The notes under the pieces were generated by a model. It saw nothing but the letters and a program-made list of their open reading frames with translations. It did no database searches and was not told the DNA's origin. Below, in pieces: positions 17,528 to 26,898 of a stretch of 64,000 nt of DNA. The position numbers were made by a program, and so were the translations under genes. Each line of letters opens with the position of its first letter. Positions within the stretch are counted from its first letter, which is position 1. The stretch covers positions 496,001-560,000 of the forward strand of contig NZ_CAJQTX010000007.1 of NCBI RefSeq assembly GCF_907163085.1, given 5' to 3'. Origin of the DNA: Candidatus Accumulibacter sp. ACC003 (GTDB lineage: Bacteria; Pseudomonadota; Gammaproteobacteria; Burkholderiales; Rhodocyclaceae).

Positions 17528-18267
17528 AGGTCGCTGTCGTCGCCATTACCCGGCACGGCATTGCCCTGGCCGGCAAGGTTGTCGCGGCACTGCCCGGGGC
17601 CTCCTTGTTCGCCCCGGAGAAATTTCGCGCCGAGGCCGCGAGCGCTGCGCCGGCAAGCGCGCAGTGCTACAGCGGCAAGGTCGGCGAGCAGGTGCCGGCG
17701 CTGTTCGCCGCTTTCGACGCGATCGTCGCGATCGTCTCGCTGGGCGCTGTCGTCCGCCTGATCGCGCCGCATCTGGGCAACAAGGAAAGCGACCCGGCGG
17801 TTGTCGTAGTGGATGAGGCCGGTCGCTTTGCCATCCCGGTGCTCTCGGGGCATGTCGGCGGCGCCAACGCTCTCGCCGGCCACCTGGCGACCGCGCTGGC
17901 GGCGACGGCCGTGCTGACCACCGCCTCGGACGCCCGCCAGACGCTGGCCGTCGATCTCCTCGGTCGCGAACTCGGCTGGAAGATCGAGGCGACGCACGCC
18001 GCAATCGTTCGCGTCAGCGCCGCGGTGGTCAACGACGAGCCGGTGGCGGTGGTCCAGGAAGACGGCAGCGGCGACTGGTGGACGCGCCACGCCAACGGCC
18101 GCAGTGGCCCGCTGCCGGCGACGTTGCAACGCTTTGCGCGCCTCGAAGACGTCGATCCCGAGCGCTTCGCGGCGCTGCTCTGGATCAGCCAGCGGGCGAT
18201 GCCAGCCGACTATGCGGCGCGGCTGGCCGGCAAGGTGGTCGTTTACCGGCCGGGCGACGCGCCGTGA
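17524..18267 (+). CDS. cbiG: CbiG, N-terminal and central domains
   Basis: A 247-residue protein that opens the delta-lactone of cobalt-precorrin-5A, a reaction specific to the early-cobalt route. Motifs of the CbiG N-terminal and middle regions are VVAITRHGIALAGKV, VAIVSLGAVVRLIAPHL, VVVVDEAGRFAIPVLSGH and VGGANALAGHLA. In many bacteria CbiG is one chain of about 340 residues. Here the C-terminal domain is the next gene, coupled through GTGA. The ATG at 17524 overlaps the cobI stop. Confidence 0.9.
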   Translation: MKVAVVAITRHGIALAGKVVAALPGASLFAPEKFRAEAASAAPASAQCYSGKVGEQVPALFAAFDAIVAIVSLGAVVRLIAPHLGNKESDPAVVVVDEAGRFAIPVLSGHVGGANALAGHLATALAATAVLTTASDARQTLAVDLLGRELGWKIEATHAAIVRVSAAVVNDEPVAVVQEDGSGDWWTRHANGRSGPLPATLQRFARLEDVDPERFAALLWISQRAMPADYAARLAGKVVVYRPGDAP

Positions 18268-18725
18268 AATGTGCTCCGGGCAGCGAAAAGCCGCTGCAGT
18301 TGGCGCTGGCGATTGGCCTCGGCTGCGACCGCGGCACGCCGGCGGCGACCATCAGCGAGGCCATCGGCGAAGCGCTGGCGGCCTGCGGCGGACAGCCGTC
18401 GGACGTCCGCGCGGTGGCCAGCATCGACCTCAAGGCCGACGAAGACGGCTTGCTGCAGGCGCTCAGGGAATACGGTTGGCGCGCCCATTTTTACCCGGCC
18501 GCCGAGCTCGCGGCCGTTGATGTTCCCAATCCCTCGGAAACGGTACGCCGGTATACCGGCTCTCCGTCGGTTTCAGAAGCCGCTGCTTTGCTCGCCGCCG
18601 GCAGCGACAAGGCCGACCTGATCGTCGAAAAACACAAGCGGCGCGGCCCCGATGGCCGTAACGCCACCGTTTCCATCGCCCGTATTCACCTATCAGAACC
18701 CATGAGCGCCAATGAACGCCACTGA
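18264..18725 (+). CDS. cobE: CobE / CbiG C-terminal domain protein
   Basis: A 153-residue protein matching the CbiG C-terminal domain, known as CobE when separate. The typical start LALAIGLGCDRGTPAATISE and the segments VASIDLKADEDGLLQ and VSEAAALLAAG, followed by a Lys/Arg-rich end, are all present. It begins with GTG inside the cbiG stop (GTGA), so cbiG is effectively split in two translationally coupled pieces. It overlaps cobJ by 14 bases. Its role is with CbiG in the C-ring/lactone step; the catalytic contribution of the CobE part is unclear in the family. Confidence 0.88.
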   Translation: MKCAPGSEKPLQLALAIGLGCDRGTPAATISEAIGEALAACGGQPSDVRAVASIDLKADEDGLLQALREYGWRAHFYPAAELAAVDVPNPSETVRRYTGSPSVSEAAALLAAGSDKADLIVEKHKRRGPDGRNATVSIARIHLSEPMSANERH

Positions 18726-19662
18726 CCCCATCCAGAAAGCAGGAAAAATCATCCTCGTCGGCTTCGGCCCCGGGGCGCACGAACAGATGAGCTTGCGCGC
18801 GCGCGCGGCCATCGCCGAGGCCGACGTCGTCATCGGCTACGCCACCTACATCAGGCTGGTGAAAGACCTGCTCGAGGGCAAGTTGGTCATCCGCAAGGGC
18901 ATGACCGAAGAACTCGATCGCTGCAACGAAGCCTGGGAACATGCCCGCCAGGGCAAGGTCGCGGCGGTCATTTCGTCGGGCGACATCGGTGTGTACGGGA
19001 TGGCCGGTCCGACCTACGAGGTCCTGCTGCAAGCGGGCTGGCGCCCCGGTTCGGGAATCGAAGTCGAGGTCGTTCCCGGCGCGACGGCGCTGTCGGCGTG
19101 TGCGGCGCTGGTCGGCGCGCCGCTGACGCACGACTTCTGCTCGATCTCGCTCTCCGACCTGCTGACGCCATGGCCGGTCATCGCCCGCCGCCTGAACGCG
19201 GCGGCGCACGCCGATTTCGTCGTCGCCCTGTATAACCCGAAGAGCGGCCGGCGCACCGGCCAGATCGTCGAGGCGCAGCGCATCCTGCTGCGCCATCGCG
19301 CGCCTGCGACGCCGGTGGCGGTGGTCAAGTCGGCGTACCGCAAGAAGCAGGCGATCCAGCTGACGACGCTGGCGCAAATGGCCGAGTGCGAGATCGGCAT
19401 GCTGACCACCGTACTGATTGGTAACAGCAGCACTTTCGTTCAGGAAGGCCTGATGATCACTCCGCGTGGCTATGCCAACAAATACGACCGGCTCGGTGGC
19501 GAGACGCTGGCCGGCGAGCGGGCGGGTCGTTCGCTGAGTCTCGGACTCGAAGGCTGGCAAACCGACGTGCGCGAGCGTCTGGCGCTGGGCCAGAGCCGCG
19601 ACGAAATTGCCCGCTTTTTCGATCTGCCGGTCGCTGAAATCGACGCGGTAGGCGGCGGGTAG
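18712..19662 (+). CDS. cobJ: Precorrin-3B/cobalt-factor III C17-methyltransferase
   Basis: A 316-residue CobJ/CbiH that methylates C17 and contracts the ring. Motifs: LVGFGPGAHEQMSLRA, VIGYATYIRLV, AVISSGDIGVYGMAGPTYE, VVPGATALSACAALVGAPL and VVALYNPKSGRRTGQ. A C-terminal extension of about 60 residues (SLSLGLEGWQTDVRERLALG) exceeds the usual length of about 250 and has no known function that I can assign. It is the last gene of the operon. No clear intrinsic terminator is seen directly behind it. Confidence 0.92.
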   Translation: MNATDPIQKAGKIILVGFGPGAHEQMSLRARAAIAEADVVIGYATYIRLVKDLLEGKLVIRKGMTEELDRCNEAWEHARQGKVAAVISSGDIGVYGMAGPTYEVLLQAGWRPGSGIEVEVVPGATALSACAALVGAPLTHDFCSISLSDLLTPWPVIARRLNAAAHADFVVALYNPKSGRRTGQIVEAQRILLRHRAPATPVAVVKSAYRKKQAIQLTTLAQMAECEIGMLTTVLIGNSSTFVQEGLMITPRGYANKYDRLGGETLAGERAGRSLSLGLEGWQTDVRERLALGQSRDEIARFFDLPVAEIDAVGGG

Positions 19663-20099
19663 CCGCAATGACGATGCCGATTACTGACGTGGAGTGGGCG
19701 GGGCAGAGCTTGCAGTTCGCAATCGGTGGTGGCTGATCCTGGCGGGGTAGTGCCTCTGGCTTCTGATTTCAAACTGTCCTATTCTCGCAGTCAATGACCT
19801 GCGGCCAGGCATGATCGAGATGGACAAGTCTGTTGGCGGCCTGACCCGGCGCACCGTACATTTTTCGCCACGCGCCACCAAAGATACCGAGCTTGCCGTC
19901 AAAGGGATTCTTGACGGGCTGAGCAACGCGTTGGCAAGATGAGAGCGGATACAGGGCAACGGCTTCGGCAATTCGCGCTGAACTACCGGTCGCTCCGCAC
20001 CGGGCGGAATCGAAAGGCGGGCGACCGTGCCGGTGCCAGCGACAAAGAACCCCGCTGCACGGCGGGCAAGGAATTACGAGAGAGGGTGGAGTTCAGCAA
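19663..20099. other. Intergenic region after the cobalamin operon, with one small doubtful reading frame
   Basis: A 43-codon frame (19811-19942, plus) starts with ATG and reads MIEMDKSVGGLTRRTVHF and ends [10 protein letters not shown]. It has no obvious ribosome-binding site, and I do not recognise a family. Otherwise the stretch shows no gene. It should hold the promoter of the SEC-C gene. Confidence 0.35.
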
Positions 20100-21485
20100 A
20101 TGACCGACAAGATTGGCCGAAACGATCCCTGCCCATGCGGCAGCGGCAAGAAATACAAGCAGTGCTGCGCAAACAGCCCTGCAGACTTCGTTGAACCCGC
20201 AAGGAAAGGTCACGCAGGAGGGGTGGAGCGCGCCATTGAGTGGCTCACGAACAAACATCGTAAAGCGGTCGGCGCGGCCATTGGAGGAATGCTCTACGAT
20301 GAATTGAGCGAAGAGGAACATGATGCGCTTCTAGCTCAGGATCAGGAGACGCAGACCAGCATTCAACTCAACGCTACGGAATGGCTGTTGGCCGAAGGCC
20401 AGATTCTCGTTCATGGTGAGTACAGGAGGGTAGCGGAATACTTGCTGGGGCACGGTGGGCCGCTATTCACGGTGGATCAGCGCGCCTGGATCGTGCAGAT
20501 GGCGGAGCGCCCGTTGCGCTTGTACGACATTACGGACGTCACGCCGAATCAGCAGCTGACGCTATGCGATTCGCTCGACACTGAAGCGTCGCCGATCATC
20601 GTGCGTGAGAAGTCCGGTAGCAAAGCGTCGATGCTCGGAATACAAATGGGCGCTCGGATCATGAAGCTTGATGGTCACTACGAGCTGTCTGGTGCGGCCT
20701 ACCCGTTTTCGCCTCTTGCCGGGTCGCTCGTTGTTGAGGAATTGCGCGCGGCCAGAGATTGCTTCGATGGGCCAGCGGAAGACCTGCCGGGCATCCTGAG
20801 TTTCATCATTCGACGCCAGTGGCTCGCACAATTCTGTGCTCCCATGCCGATGCCAGCTTTCATTGACGCCTACTCGGGCGAGCCCATGTTGCTGATTACG
20901 GACCATTATCGCGTCAGGGACTGGACCGCCTTGACGCACTGCCTGTCTGCCCAGAGCGACCTTGACGGTGACCGCGAGTCCGTTTGGGATCGTCTCATCG
21001 ACTGCAAAGACGGGCAGACACGCTCGGTGGCGACGATCAACGTCGAGAACGGTGCCGACAAGATCACGGTGTTCTACAAAACGCAGCGCTACGCCGATGA
21101 AGGTCGCCTCTGGTTCGAGTCCGCTGCTGGCAAGGCGGTTCTATTCGTGTCTCGCGAGTTGTCCGACCCGGCGGGACTGCTGCGCAACATGCCTGTCGGT
21201 CAACGCGTGCAGCCCGCCGACGCTGGCCTCGATATGTCGCCGGAGGCTCTCGCCGAAATGATCGAAGAAACACTCCGGCGGATGTACGCCAAGTGGCCCG
21301 ACGAGCCCATTCCCGCGCTCGCCAACAAAACCCCCCGGCAGGCGATCAACACGGCGACGGGGCTGGAGCGTGTGAAGGGCCTGATACGCATGTATGAGGC
21401 CGGCGAAAAGCGGCAAGCGGCAGAGCAGGGCCGACGCACAATTTCATTCGACTTTCTCTGGCAGGCGCTGGGAATTTCTCGGTAG
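20100..21485 (+). CDS. SEC-C metal-binding domain protein of unknown function
   Basis: A 461-residue soluble protein. Residues 5-24 form a SEC-C zinc-binding motif, [19 protein letters not shown], as at the SecA C-terminus and in many accessory proteins. The remaining part has no motif that I can name. A DUF-like helical C-terminus includes [29 protein letters not shown] precedes the ATG. The gene stands between the cobalamin operon and gene fragments, and its base composition is slightly less GC-rich than its neighbours, which is compatible with acquisition. Confidence 0.75.
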   Translation: MTDKIGRNDPCPCGSGKKYKQCCANSPADFVEPARKGHAGGVERAIEWLTNKHRKAVGAAIGGMLYDELSEEEHDALLAQDQETQTSIQLNATEWLLAEGQILVHGEYRRVAEYLLGHGGPLFTVDQRAWIVQMAERPLRLYDITDVTPNQQLTLCDSLDTEASPIIVREKSGSKASMLGIQMGARIMKLDGHYELSGAAYPFSPLAGSLVVEELRAARDCFDGPAEDLPGILSFIIRRQWLAQFCAPMPMPAFIDAYSGEPMLLITDHYRVRDWTALTHCLSAQSDLDGDRESVWDRLIDCKDGQTRSVATINVENGADKITVFYKTQRYADEGRLWFESAAGKAVLFVSRELSDPAGLLRNMPVGQRVQPADAGLDMSPEALAEMIEETLRRMYAKWPDEPIPALANKTPRQAINTATGLERVKGLIRMYEAGEKRQAAEQGRRTISFDFLWQALGISR

Positions 21486-21561
21486 TGTCGCAAGCACGCC
21501 ATACACGATCGGCGCCGATCTTGCTGGTCACGAATTTTGGGCAAAGGTCAGGCCTGGCGTC

Positions 21562-21788
21562 TCAGTTGTAGTGACAGGCGCCCGGACCATCAGGGTGGCC
21601 GCAACTTTCGCAGGGGCCAGGCAGGTCGGCCGCTCGTGGAGCCGAACCGGTGACGGCGGCAAAGTCGACAGCTTCTTGTGCAGGTCGCTGCTGTGGCAAT
21701 CCGGGCACGCCGGTGCTGGCGACGACTGACGTACCAGCTTTTCGAACTCCTTGCCGCAGGCGGAGCACGCGTATTCGTAGATGGGCAT
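21562..21788 (-). pseudogene. FmdB-family zinc ribbon protein, frameshifted
   Basis: The N-terminal part reads MPIYEYACSACGKEFEKLVR and CPDCHSSDLHKKLS, a standard FmdB zinc ribbon with two CxxC pairs. At about 21658 the frame changes. The family-like C-terminal end FAAVTGSAPRAADLPGPCESC and GHPDGPGACHYN lies in another frame, so one base has been lost around the codons for LS-T-FAAV. Joined, the protein would have 75 residues, normal for the family. Read without correction, the chain runs out into an unrelated tail. A sequencing error is the alternative explanation. Confidence 0.75.
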
Positions 21789-21959
21789 GATTTGGATTCT
21801 CCTGAATGCACCGTAGTGTAATTTCGTTCGCTGCGCGTAGCGTGAATTTGTCCCCGGTATTTTGACCCGGCTCTGGCTGGAATGCTGGCATGTTGAAGCA
21901 GATTCCGCCGCCGCTCTGATTCCCCTCATTGAATCCGGCTTGCTGGCATCAAAGCTCTC

Positions 21960-22119
21960 CATCGAACATTCGTCGGCCACCAGGAGGCCGCATTCGAGGG
22001 GATTGTCGGCGTTGCGCTTGAACTGACCAATGCTCATGCCTCCAGCAAGCGGTGGATCGTCTTGGCTTCCGGGCCGGTCGACTCGGGCGCTTGGCCGCTC
22101 GTCCGGTAGGCGCGCACAG
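21960..22119 (-). pseudogene. RecD2-like helicase remnant
   Basis: Two adjoining pieces in different frames match the helicase core of RecD2. The first is LCAPTGRAAKRPSESTG and EAKTIHRLLEA (22046-22119); the second is FKRNADNPLECGLLVADECS (about 21963-22020), in which DECSM is the Walker B region. The ends are lost. It is a relic of a roughly 700-residue helicase gene, now between fmdB and the peptide transporter operon. Confidence 0.65.
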
Positions 22120-22196
22120 CAGTGGTTTGACTGACGATCAACCGTATCGGTAGCCGGGCAGCCAAAAGCGTCGGCGTTCGCGGTAAACTGCCTCCC

Positions 22197-24359
22197 ATGT
22201 CGCTTATCCGCCTTGCCCTGCTGTCGCTGTTGCTGCTCGTCTCGGCGTGCAGCAGCGAGCAGAACGATCCCTACCCGAAGTCCGAACGCGGCCAGAACAT
22301 CCTCTATTCGGCGTTTACCGACCGCCCCAAGCACCTCGATCCGGTGCAGTCGTACAGCGAGGACGAGATCACCTTCACCGCGCAGATCTACGAGCCACCG
22401 CTGCAGTACGACTATCTGAAGCGGCCGTATACGCTGATTCCGGCGACCAGCGAGGCGGTGCCGGTGGCACGCTATTACGATGCCCAGGGCCGCGAGCTGC
22501 CGGCCGACGCGCCGACCGCCGATATTGCGACCAGCGTTTACGAGATTCGCATCCGTCCGGGTATCCGCTATCAGCCGCATCCGGCTTTCGCCACCGACGC
22601 GACCGGGCAGCCGCTCTATGGCGATCTCGATGCCGAGAAATTGCGCGGCATCGAGCAGATCGCCGATTTCGCCGAGACCGGCAGCCGCGAGCTGGTCGCC
22701 GACGACTATATCTACCAGATCAAGCGCCTGGCGCACCCGCGGCTGCACTCGCCGATCTTCAGCATGATGGGCGAGCGGATCGTCGGCTTGCGCGAACTCG
22801 GGACGACGCTGCACGAGGCCGCCCGGGAGTTGCCGGCAGGTGCCTGGCTCGATCTCGATCGTTTTCCACTGGCCGGCGTCAGCCGCGTCGATCGCTACAC
22901 CTACCGCATCGAGTTGCGCGGCAAGTACCCGCAGTTTCCCTACTGGCTGGCGATGCCCTTCTTTGCGCCGGTGCCGCGCGAGGTCGACCGCTTCTACAGC
23001 ATGCCCGGGATGGCCGAGAAGAACCTGACGCTCGACTGGTACCCGGTCGGCACCGGGCCGTTCATGCTCACCCGCAACGACCCGAACAGCCGCATGGTGC
23101 TCGAGCGCAACCCGAACTTCCACGGCGAGACCTACCCCTGCGTCGGCGAGCCGGGCGACGAGGCGGCCGGCCTGCTCGCCGACTGCGGCAAGCCCTTGCC
23201 GTTCATCGACAAAGCGGTTTTCGCGCGCGAGAAGGAAGCGATTCCGTACTGGAACAAGTTCCTGCAGGGCTATTACGACGCTTCGGGGATCTCGTCGGAC
23301 AGCTTCGACCAGGCGGTGCGGCTTGGCGGCAGCGGCGACGTGCAGCTCACCGACGAGATGCGCCAGAAGGGGATCAGGCTGCTGACCAGCGTCAAGCCGT
23401 CGGTTTTCTACATGGGTTTCAATATGCTCGACCCGGTCGTCGGCGGCATGACGCCGGCGGCGATCAAGCTGCGCCAGGCCTTGTCGATCGCCATCGACCA
23501 GGAGGAGTTCATCTCGATCTTCATGAACGGCCGCGGCATCGCCGCGACCAGCCCGCTGCCGCCCGGGATTTTCGGCTATCTGGAGGGCCAGGCGGGCAGC
23601 AACCCGGTGGTCTACGACTGGGTCGACGGGCGCGCGCGGCGCAAGCCGATCGAGGTCGCCAGGAAGCTGCTGGCCGAAGCCGGCTGGCCGAACGGTCGCC
23701 ACGCGGTCAGCGGCGAACCGCTGGTGCTCAGCCTCGACACCACCAGCGGCGGCATGGGCGACAAGTCGCGGCTCGACTGGCTGACGCGGCAGTTCGCCAA
23801 GCTCGACGTGCAGCTGGTCGTCCGCTCGACCGACTTCAACCGCTTCCAGGAGAAGATCCGCAAGGGCGCGGTGCAACTCTATTACCTCGGCTGGAACGCC
23901 GATTATCCCGACCCGGAGAACTTCCTGTTCCTGCTCGCCGGCTCCGAGGGCAAGGTCGCGGTGGCCGGCGAAAACGCCTCGAATTACGTCAACCCGGAGT
24001 TCGACCGCTTGTTCGAGAAGATGAAGAACATGGAGAGCGACGGCCCGCGCGGCGCCGAGCGGCTGGCGATCATCCGCCAGGCGATCGCGATCCTGCAGCA
24101 CGATGCGCCGTGGATCTTCGGTTTTCATCCAAAGAGCTACACGCTCGGCCACGACTGGCTGCACAACCGCAAATCGACCGACGTCGGCAACAATACCCTG
24201 AAGTACCAGCGCATCGACGTCGGCCGCCGCGAGCGCTTGCGGCGCGAGTGGAACGAACCCGTGCTGTGGCCACTGCTGGCGGTGGTCGTTCTGCTGGTGG
24301 CGGTGATCCTGCCAGCAGCGATTGGCTATCGCCGTCGCGAGCGCGGCACGGCCCGCTGA
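22197..24359 (+). CDS. Peptide ABC transporter substrate-binding lipoprotein (YejA-like)
   Basis: A 720-residue SBP_bac_5 family protein. The signal ends in LLLVSAC (lipobox Cys18), so the protein should be lipid-anchored. Characteristic stretches are LDPVQSYSEDE near the start, DWYPVGTGPFMLTRNDPN, LRQALSIAIDQEEFI and YYLGWNADYPDPENFLFLLAG. Unusually, the C-terminus carries a hydrophobic helix (LLAVVVLLVAVILPAAIGY) followed by RRRERG, a likely second membrane anchor. It binds oligopeptides or related solutes in the periplasm and hands them to the permeases encoded directly downstream. Confidence 0.88.
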   Translation: MSLIRLALLSLLLLVSACSSEQNDPYPKSERGQNILYSAFTDRPKHLDPVQSYSEDEITFTAQIYEPPLQYDYLKRPYTLIPATSEAVPVARYYDAQGRELPADAPTADIATSVYEIRIRPGIRYQPHPAFATDATGQPLYGDLDAEKLRGIEQIADFAETGSRELVADDYIYQIKRLAHPRLHSPIFSMMGERIVGLRELGTTLHEAARELPAGAWLDLDRFPLAGVSRVDRYTYRIELRGKYPQFPYWLAMPFFAPVPREVDRFYSMPGMAEKNLTLDWYPVGTGPFMLTRNDPNSRMVLERNPNFHGETYPCVGEPGDEAAGLLADCGKPLPFIDKAVFAREKEAIPYWNKFLQGYYDASGISSDSFDQAVRLGGSGDVQLTDEMRQKGIRLLTSVKPSVFYMGFNMLDPVVGGMTPAAIKLRQALSIAIDQEEFISIFMNGRGIAATSPLPPGIFGYLEGQAGSNPVVYDWVDGRARRKPIEVARKLLAEAGWPNGRHAVSGEPLVLSLDTTSGGMGDKSRLDWLTRQFAKLDVQLVVRSTDFNRFQEKIRKGAVQLYYLGWNADYPDPENFLFLLAGSEGKVAVAGENASNYVNPEFDRLFEKMKNMESDGPRGAERLAIIRQAIAILQHDAPWIFGFHPKSYTLGHDWLHNRKSTDVGNNTLKYQRIDVGRRERLRREWNEPVLWPLLAVVVLLVAVILPAAIGYRRRERGTAR

Positions 24360-24448
24360 TGTGGCGCTCGACTACTGCGCCGGCTGCCGCCGCGCGCGGC
24401 CGATCGTGCCGCGGCGCTTCGCCTCGGCTTGCGGTATAGTCGCCGACC

Positions 24449-25426
24449 ATGCTTGCCTACCTCGTTCGCCGCCTGCTCTACGCGCTGCCGATTTTGATCG
24501 GCGTTAACCTGATTACCTTCGCGCTGTTCTTCGTCGTCAACACGCCCGACGACATGGCGCGCATGCAGCTCGGCGTCAAGCGTGTGACGCCCGAAGCGAT
24601 CGACAAGTGGAAAGCCGAGCGTGGTTACGACAAGCCCTTGTTCATCAACGACGCCGCCAGCGGCAGCGCGGTGCTCACCGACACCATCTTCTTCAGCAAG
24701 TCGGCACGGATGTTCGCCGGCGATTTCGGGCGTGCCGAGGACGGTCGCGACATCGCTCGCGAGATCACCTCGCGGATGGGGCCGTCGCTGGCGATCGCGC
24801 TGCCGACCTTCATCCTCGGGCTGCTGGTGACCGTTTCGTTCGCGCTGCTGCTGACCTTCTTCCGGGCCAGCTATCTCGACTTCTGGGGCGTCGTGCTGTG
24901 CGTCGCGATGATGTCGATTTCCGGCCTGTTCTACATCATCGGCGGCCAGTTCCTGATCAGCAAGATCTGGCGGCTGGTGCCGATTTCGGGCTATGGCGGC
25001 GGCCTCGACGCGTGGAAGTTCGTGATCCTGCCGGTGCTGATCGGCGTCATTTCCGGGGTTGGTTCGTCGACCCGCTGGTATCGGACGATTTTCCTCGAGG
25101 AAATCTCGCGCGACTACGTACGCACGGCTCGCGCCAAGGGCCTTTCCGAACTGGTGGTGCTCTTTCGCCACGTCCTGCGCAATGCGATGATCCCGATCCT
25201 GACCGGCGTGGTGGTGGTCATCCCGCTGCTGTTCATGGGTTCGCTGCTCACCGAGTCGTTCTTCGGAATTCCCGGGCTGGGCAGTTACACCATCGACGCC
25301 ATCAACGCGCAGGATTTTGCCGTCGTGCGGGCGATGGTCTTCATCGGTTCGCTGCTGTACATCGTCGGCCTGATCCTCACTGACGTCTCCTACACCTTCG
25401 TCGACCCGCGGATCCGTTTCAACTGA
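24449..25426 (+). CDS. Peptide ABC transporter permease (YejB/DppB-like)
   Basis: A 325-residue inner-membrane permease of the BPD_transp_1 family. The N-terminus YLVRRLLYALPILIGVNLI is typical of DppB/OppB/YejB. The EAA-loop region that docks the ATPase reads DYVRTARAKGLSELVVLFRH followed by LRNAMIPI. About six membrane helices are visible. The stop shares one base with the start of the next permease (TGATG), which supports a cotranscribed importer. Confidence 0.9.
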   Translation: MLAYLVRRLLYALPILIGVNLITFALFFVVNTPDDMARMQLGVKRVTPEAIDKWKAERGYDKPLFINDAASGSAVLTDTIFFSKSARMFAGDFGRAEDGRDIAREITSRMGPSLAIALPTFILGLLVTVSFALLLTFFRASYLDFWGVVLCVAMMSISGLFYIIGGQFLISKIWRLVPISGYGGGLDAWKFVILPVLIGVISGVGSSTRWYRTIFLEEISRDYVRTARAKGLSELVVLFRHVLRNAMIPILTGVVVVIPLLFMGSLLTESFFGIPGLGSYTIDAINAQDFAVVRAMVFIGSLLYIVGLILTDVSYTFVDPRIRFN

Positions 25427-26898
25427 TGACCTTCCTTCCCGTCATTCTCTGGTCCGACGTGCTGATCTGGCTGCTCTTCGTCGCGGCCATCGTTTTCGGC
25501 GCGCTGTCGCTGCGCAATCCCCTGTGGCGGACGGCCTGGCAGCGCGTTGGCCGCAGTCGTGCGGGGATGGCGTCGGCGACGGTCTTGCTGGTCTTCGTCG
25601 GCGTCGGTCTGCTCGATTCGCTGCACTATCGGCCGCGTCTGGAAAACGCCGCCGGGCCGCAGACGGCCACGGCCGCGCCGCCGCCGACGGCCACGGCCGC
25701 GCCGCCGCCGACGGCCTACGCCGTCGAAGTGCTGTCGCTGCTCGACGTGCTGCTGACGCCGCTACGCACGCGCAACGAGAAGACCTATTCGGAGCCGCTG
25801 GCGACACGCGCCTACGCCAAGGAATCGATCGAGTCGCGCGACGCCGCCGGCGAGCTGCAGCAGAGCCGCGATTACCCGCGCCTGCGCCATGGCGGCGCGC
25901 ATCTCGGCGCCGACGAGGCGCGCCGCGATGGCGACGTCGGCGATCGCCTGCTGCGCGCCGTCAGCCTGGCCTTTCTGGCCTGGTGGGCGGTCGCCGCGGC
26001 GACGGCGGCCGGCGTGGCGCGCGCCGAGGCGTGCTCGGCGCCGGCAGCGTGGCGGCGAATCTGGAGCAACGAGAGCGATTTCGCCTGGAACGCGGTGCTC
26101 GCCGCGGTCGCCTGCCTGCTGCTGGTGGCGCTGCCGCTGGCGATGCTCGCCGGGCAGTACCACGTTTTCGGCACCGACAAGGTCGGTCAGGACGTCTTCT
26201 ATCAGGTTCTCAAGAGCGTTCGCACGGCGCTGGTCATCGGTCTGGTGACGACGCTGGTGACCTTGCCGCTGGCGATCCTGCTCGGCATTCTGGCGGGCTA
26301 CTTCCGCGGCTGGGTCGACGACCTGATCCAGTACCTGTACACGACGCTCAGTTCGATCCCCGGCGTCTTGCTGATTGCCGCCGCGGTGCTGATGATGCAG
26401 GTGCTGATCGACAACCACCCGCAGTGGTTTGCTACCGCCGCCGAGCGCGCCGACCTGCGCCTGCTGGCGCTGTGCTTCATCCTCGGAGTGACCAGCTGGA
26501 CCGGGCTGTGCCGCTTGCTGCGCGGCGAGACGCTGAAGCTGCGCGAACTCGAGTACATCCAGGCCGCGCAGGCCTTTGGCGTCACCGATCTGCGGATCAT
26601 CGGCCGCCACATCGTCCCCAATCTGATGCACATCGTGATCATCGCCCTGGTCATGGATTTCTCGAGCCTGGTGCTCGCCGAGGCGGTGCTCTCGTACGTC
26701 GGCATCGGCGTCGATCCGACGATGATCAGCTTTGGCACGATGATCAACAACGCGCGCATGGAACTGGCGCGCGAACCGGCGGTGTGGTGGTCGCTGAGTG
26801 CCGCCTTCGTTTTCATGTTCACGCTGGTGCTCGCCGCCAACCTGCTCGCCGACGCCGTTCGCGACGCTTTCGATCCGCGCATGGCCGGGTCGGCATGA
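25426..26898 (+). CDS. Peptide ABC transporter permease (YejE/DppC-like) with long insertion
   Basis: A 490-residue permease. The C-terminal 320 residues are a normal DppC/YejE permease: [40 protein letters not shown], and the EAA loop [20 protein letters not shown]. The N-terminal 170 residues are longer than usual. Two helices flank an insertion containing the twice-repeated octapeptide TATAAPPP and a charged segment ([21 protein letters not shown]). The insertion lies between the first helix and the core. The gene is coupled at both ends to its neighbours. Confidence 0.85.
   Translation: MTFLPVILWSDVLIWLLFVAAIVFGALSLRNPLWRTAWQRVGRSRAGMASATVLLVFVGVGLLDSLHYRPRLENAAGPQTATAAPPPTATAAPPPTAYAVEVLSLLDVLLTPLRTRNEKTYSEPLATRAYAKESIESRDAAGELQQSRDYPRLRHGGAHLGADEARRDGDVGDRLLRAVSLAFLAWWAVAAATAAGVARAEACSAPAAWRRIWSNESDFAWNAVLAAVACLLLVALPLAMLAGQYHVFGTDKVGQDVFYQVLKSVRTALVIGLVTTLVTLPLAILLGILAGYFRGWVDDLIQYLYTTLSSIPGVLLIAAAVLMMQVLIDNHPQWFATAAERADLRLLALCFILGVTSWTGLCRLLRGETLKLRELEYIQAAQAFGVTDLRIIGRHIVPNLMHIVIIALVMDFSSLVLAEAVLSYVGIGVDPTMISFGTMINNARMELAREPAVWWSLSAAFVFMFTLVLAANLLADAVRDAFDPRMAGSA
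25663..25710 (+). repeat. 24-bp tandem repeat, two copies plus six bases
   Basis: A 24-base GC-rich unit starting ACGGCCACGGCCGCGCC occurs twice in exact tandem, followed by a partial third start. It encodes TATAAPPP twice inside the permease gene. It is in frame and so tolerates copy-number change. Confidence 0.9.

Noticed and set aside
19811-19942. A 43-codon gene between cobJ and the SEC-C gene
   Set aside because: No ribosome-binding site and no known family, so it is kept only as a note in the intergenic entry.
21528-24164. An 878-codon minus-strand frame opposite the peptide-binding protein gene
   Set aside because: It is the antisense shadow of a GC-rich gene. Only its distal end, the fmdB and recD2 pieces, reflects real ancestry.
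25524-26894. Long upstream extension of the ATPase gene frame
   Set aside because: It runs out of frame through the permease gene, and the translation is low-complexity. The ATPase starts at 26895 with an ATGA overlap.
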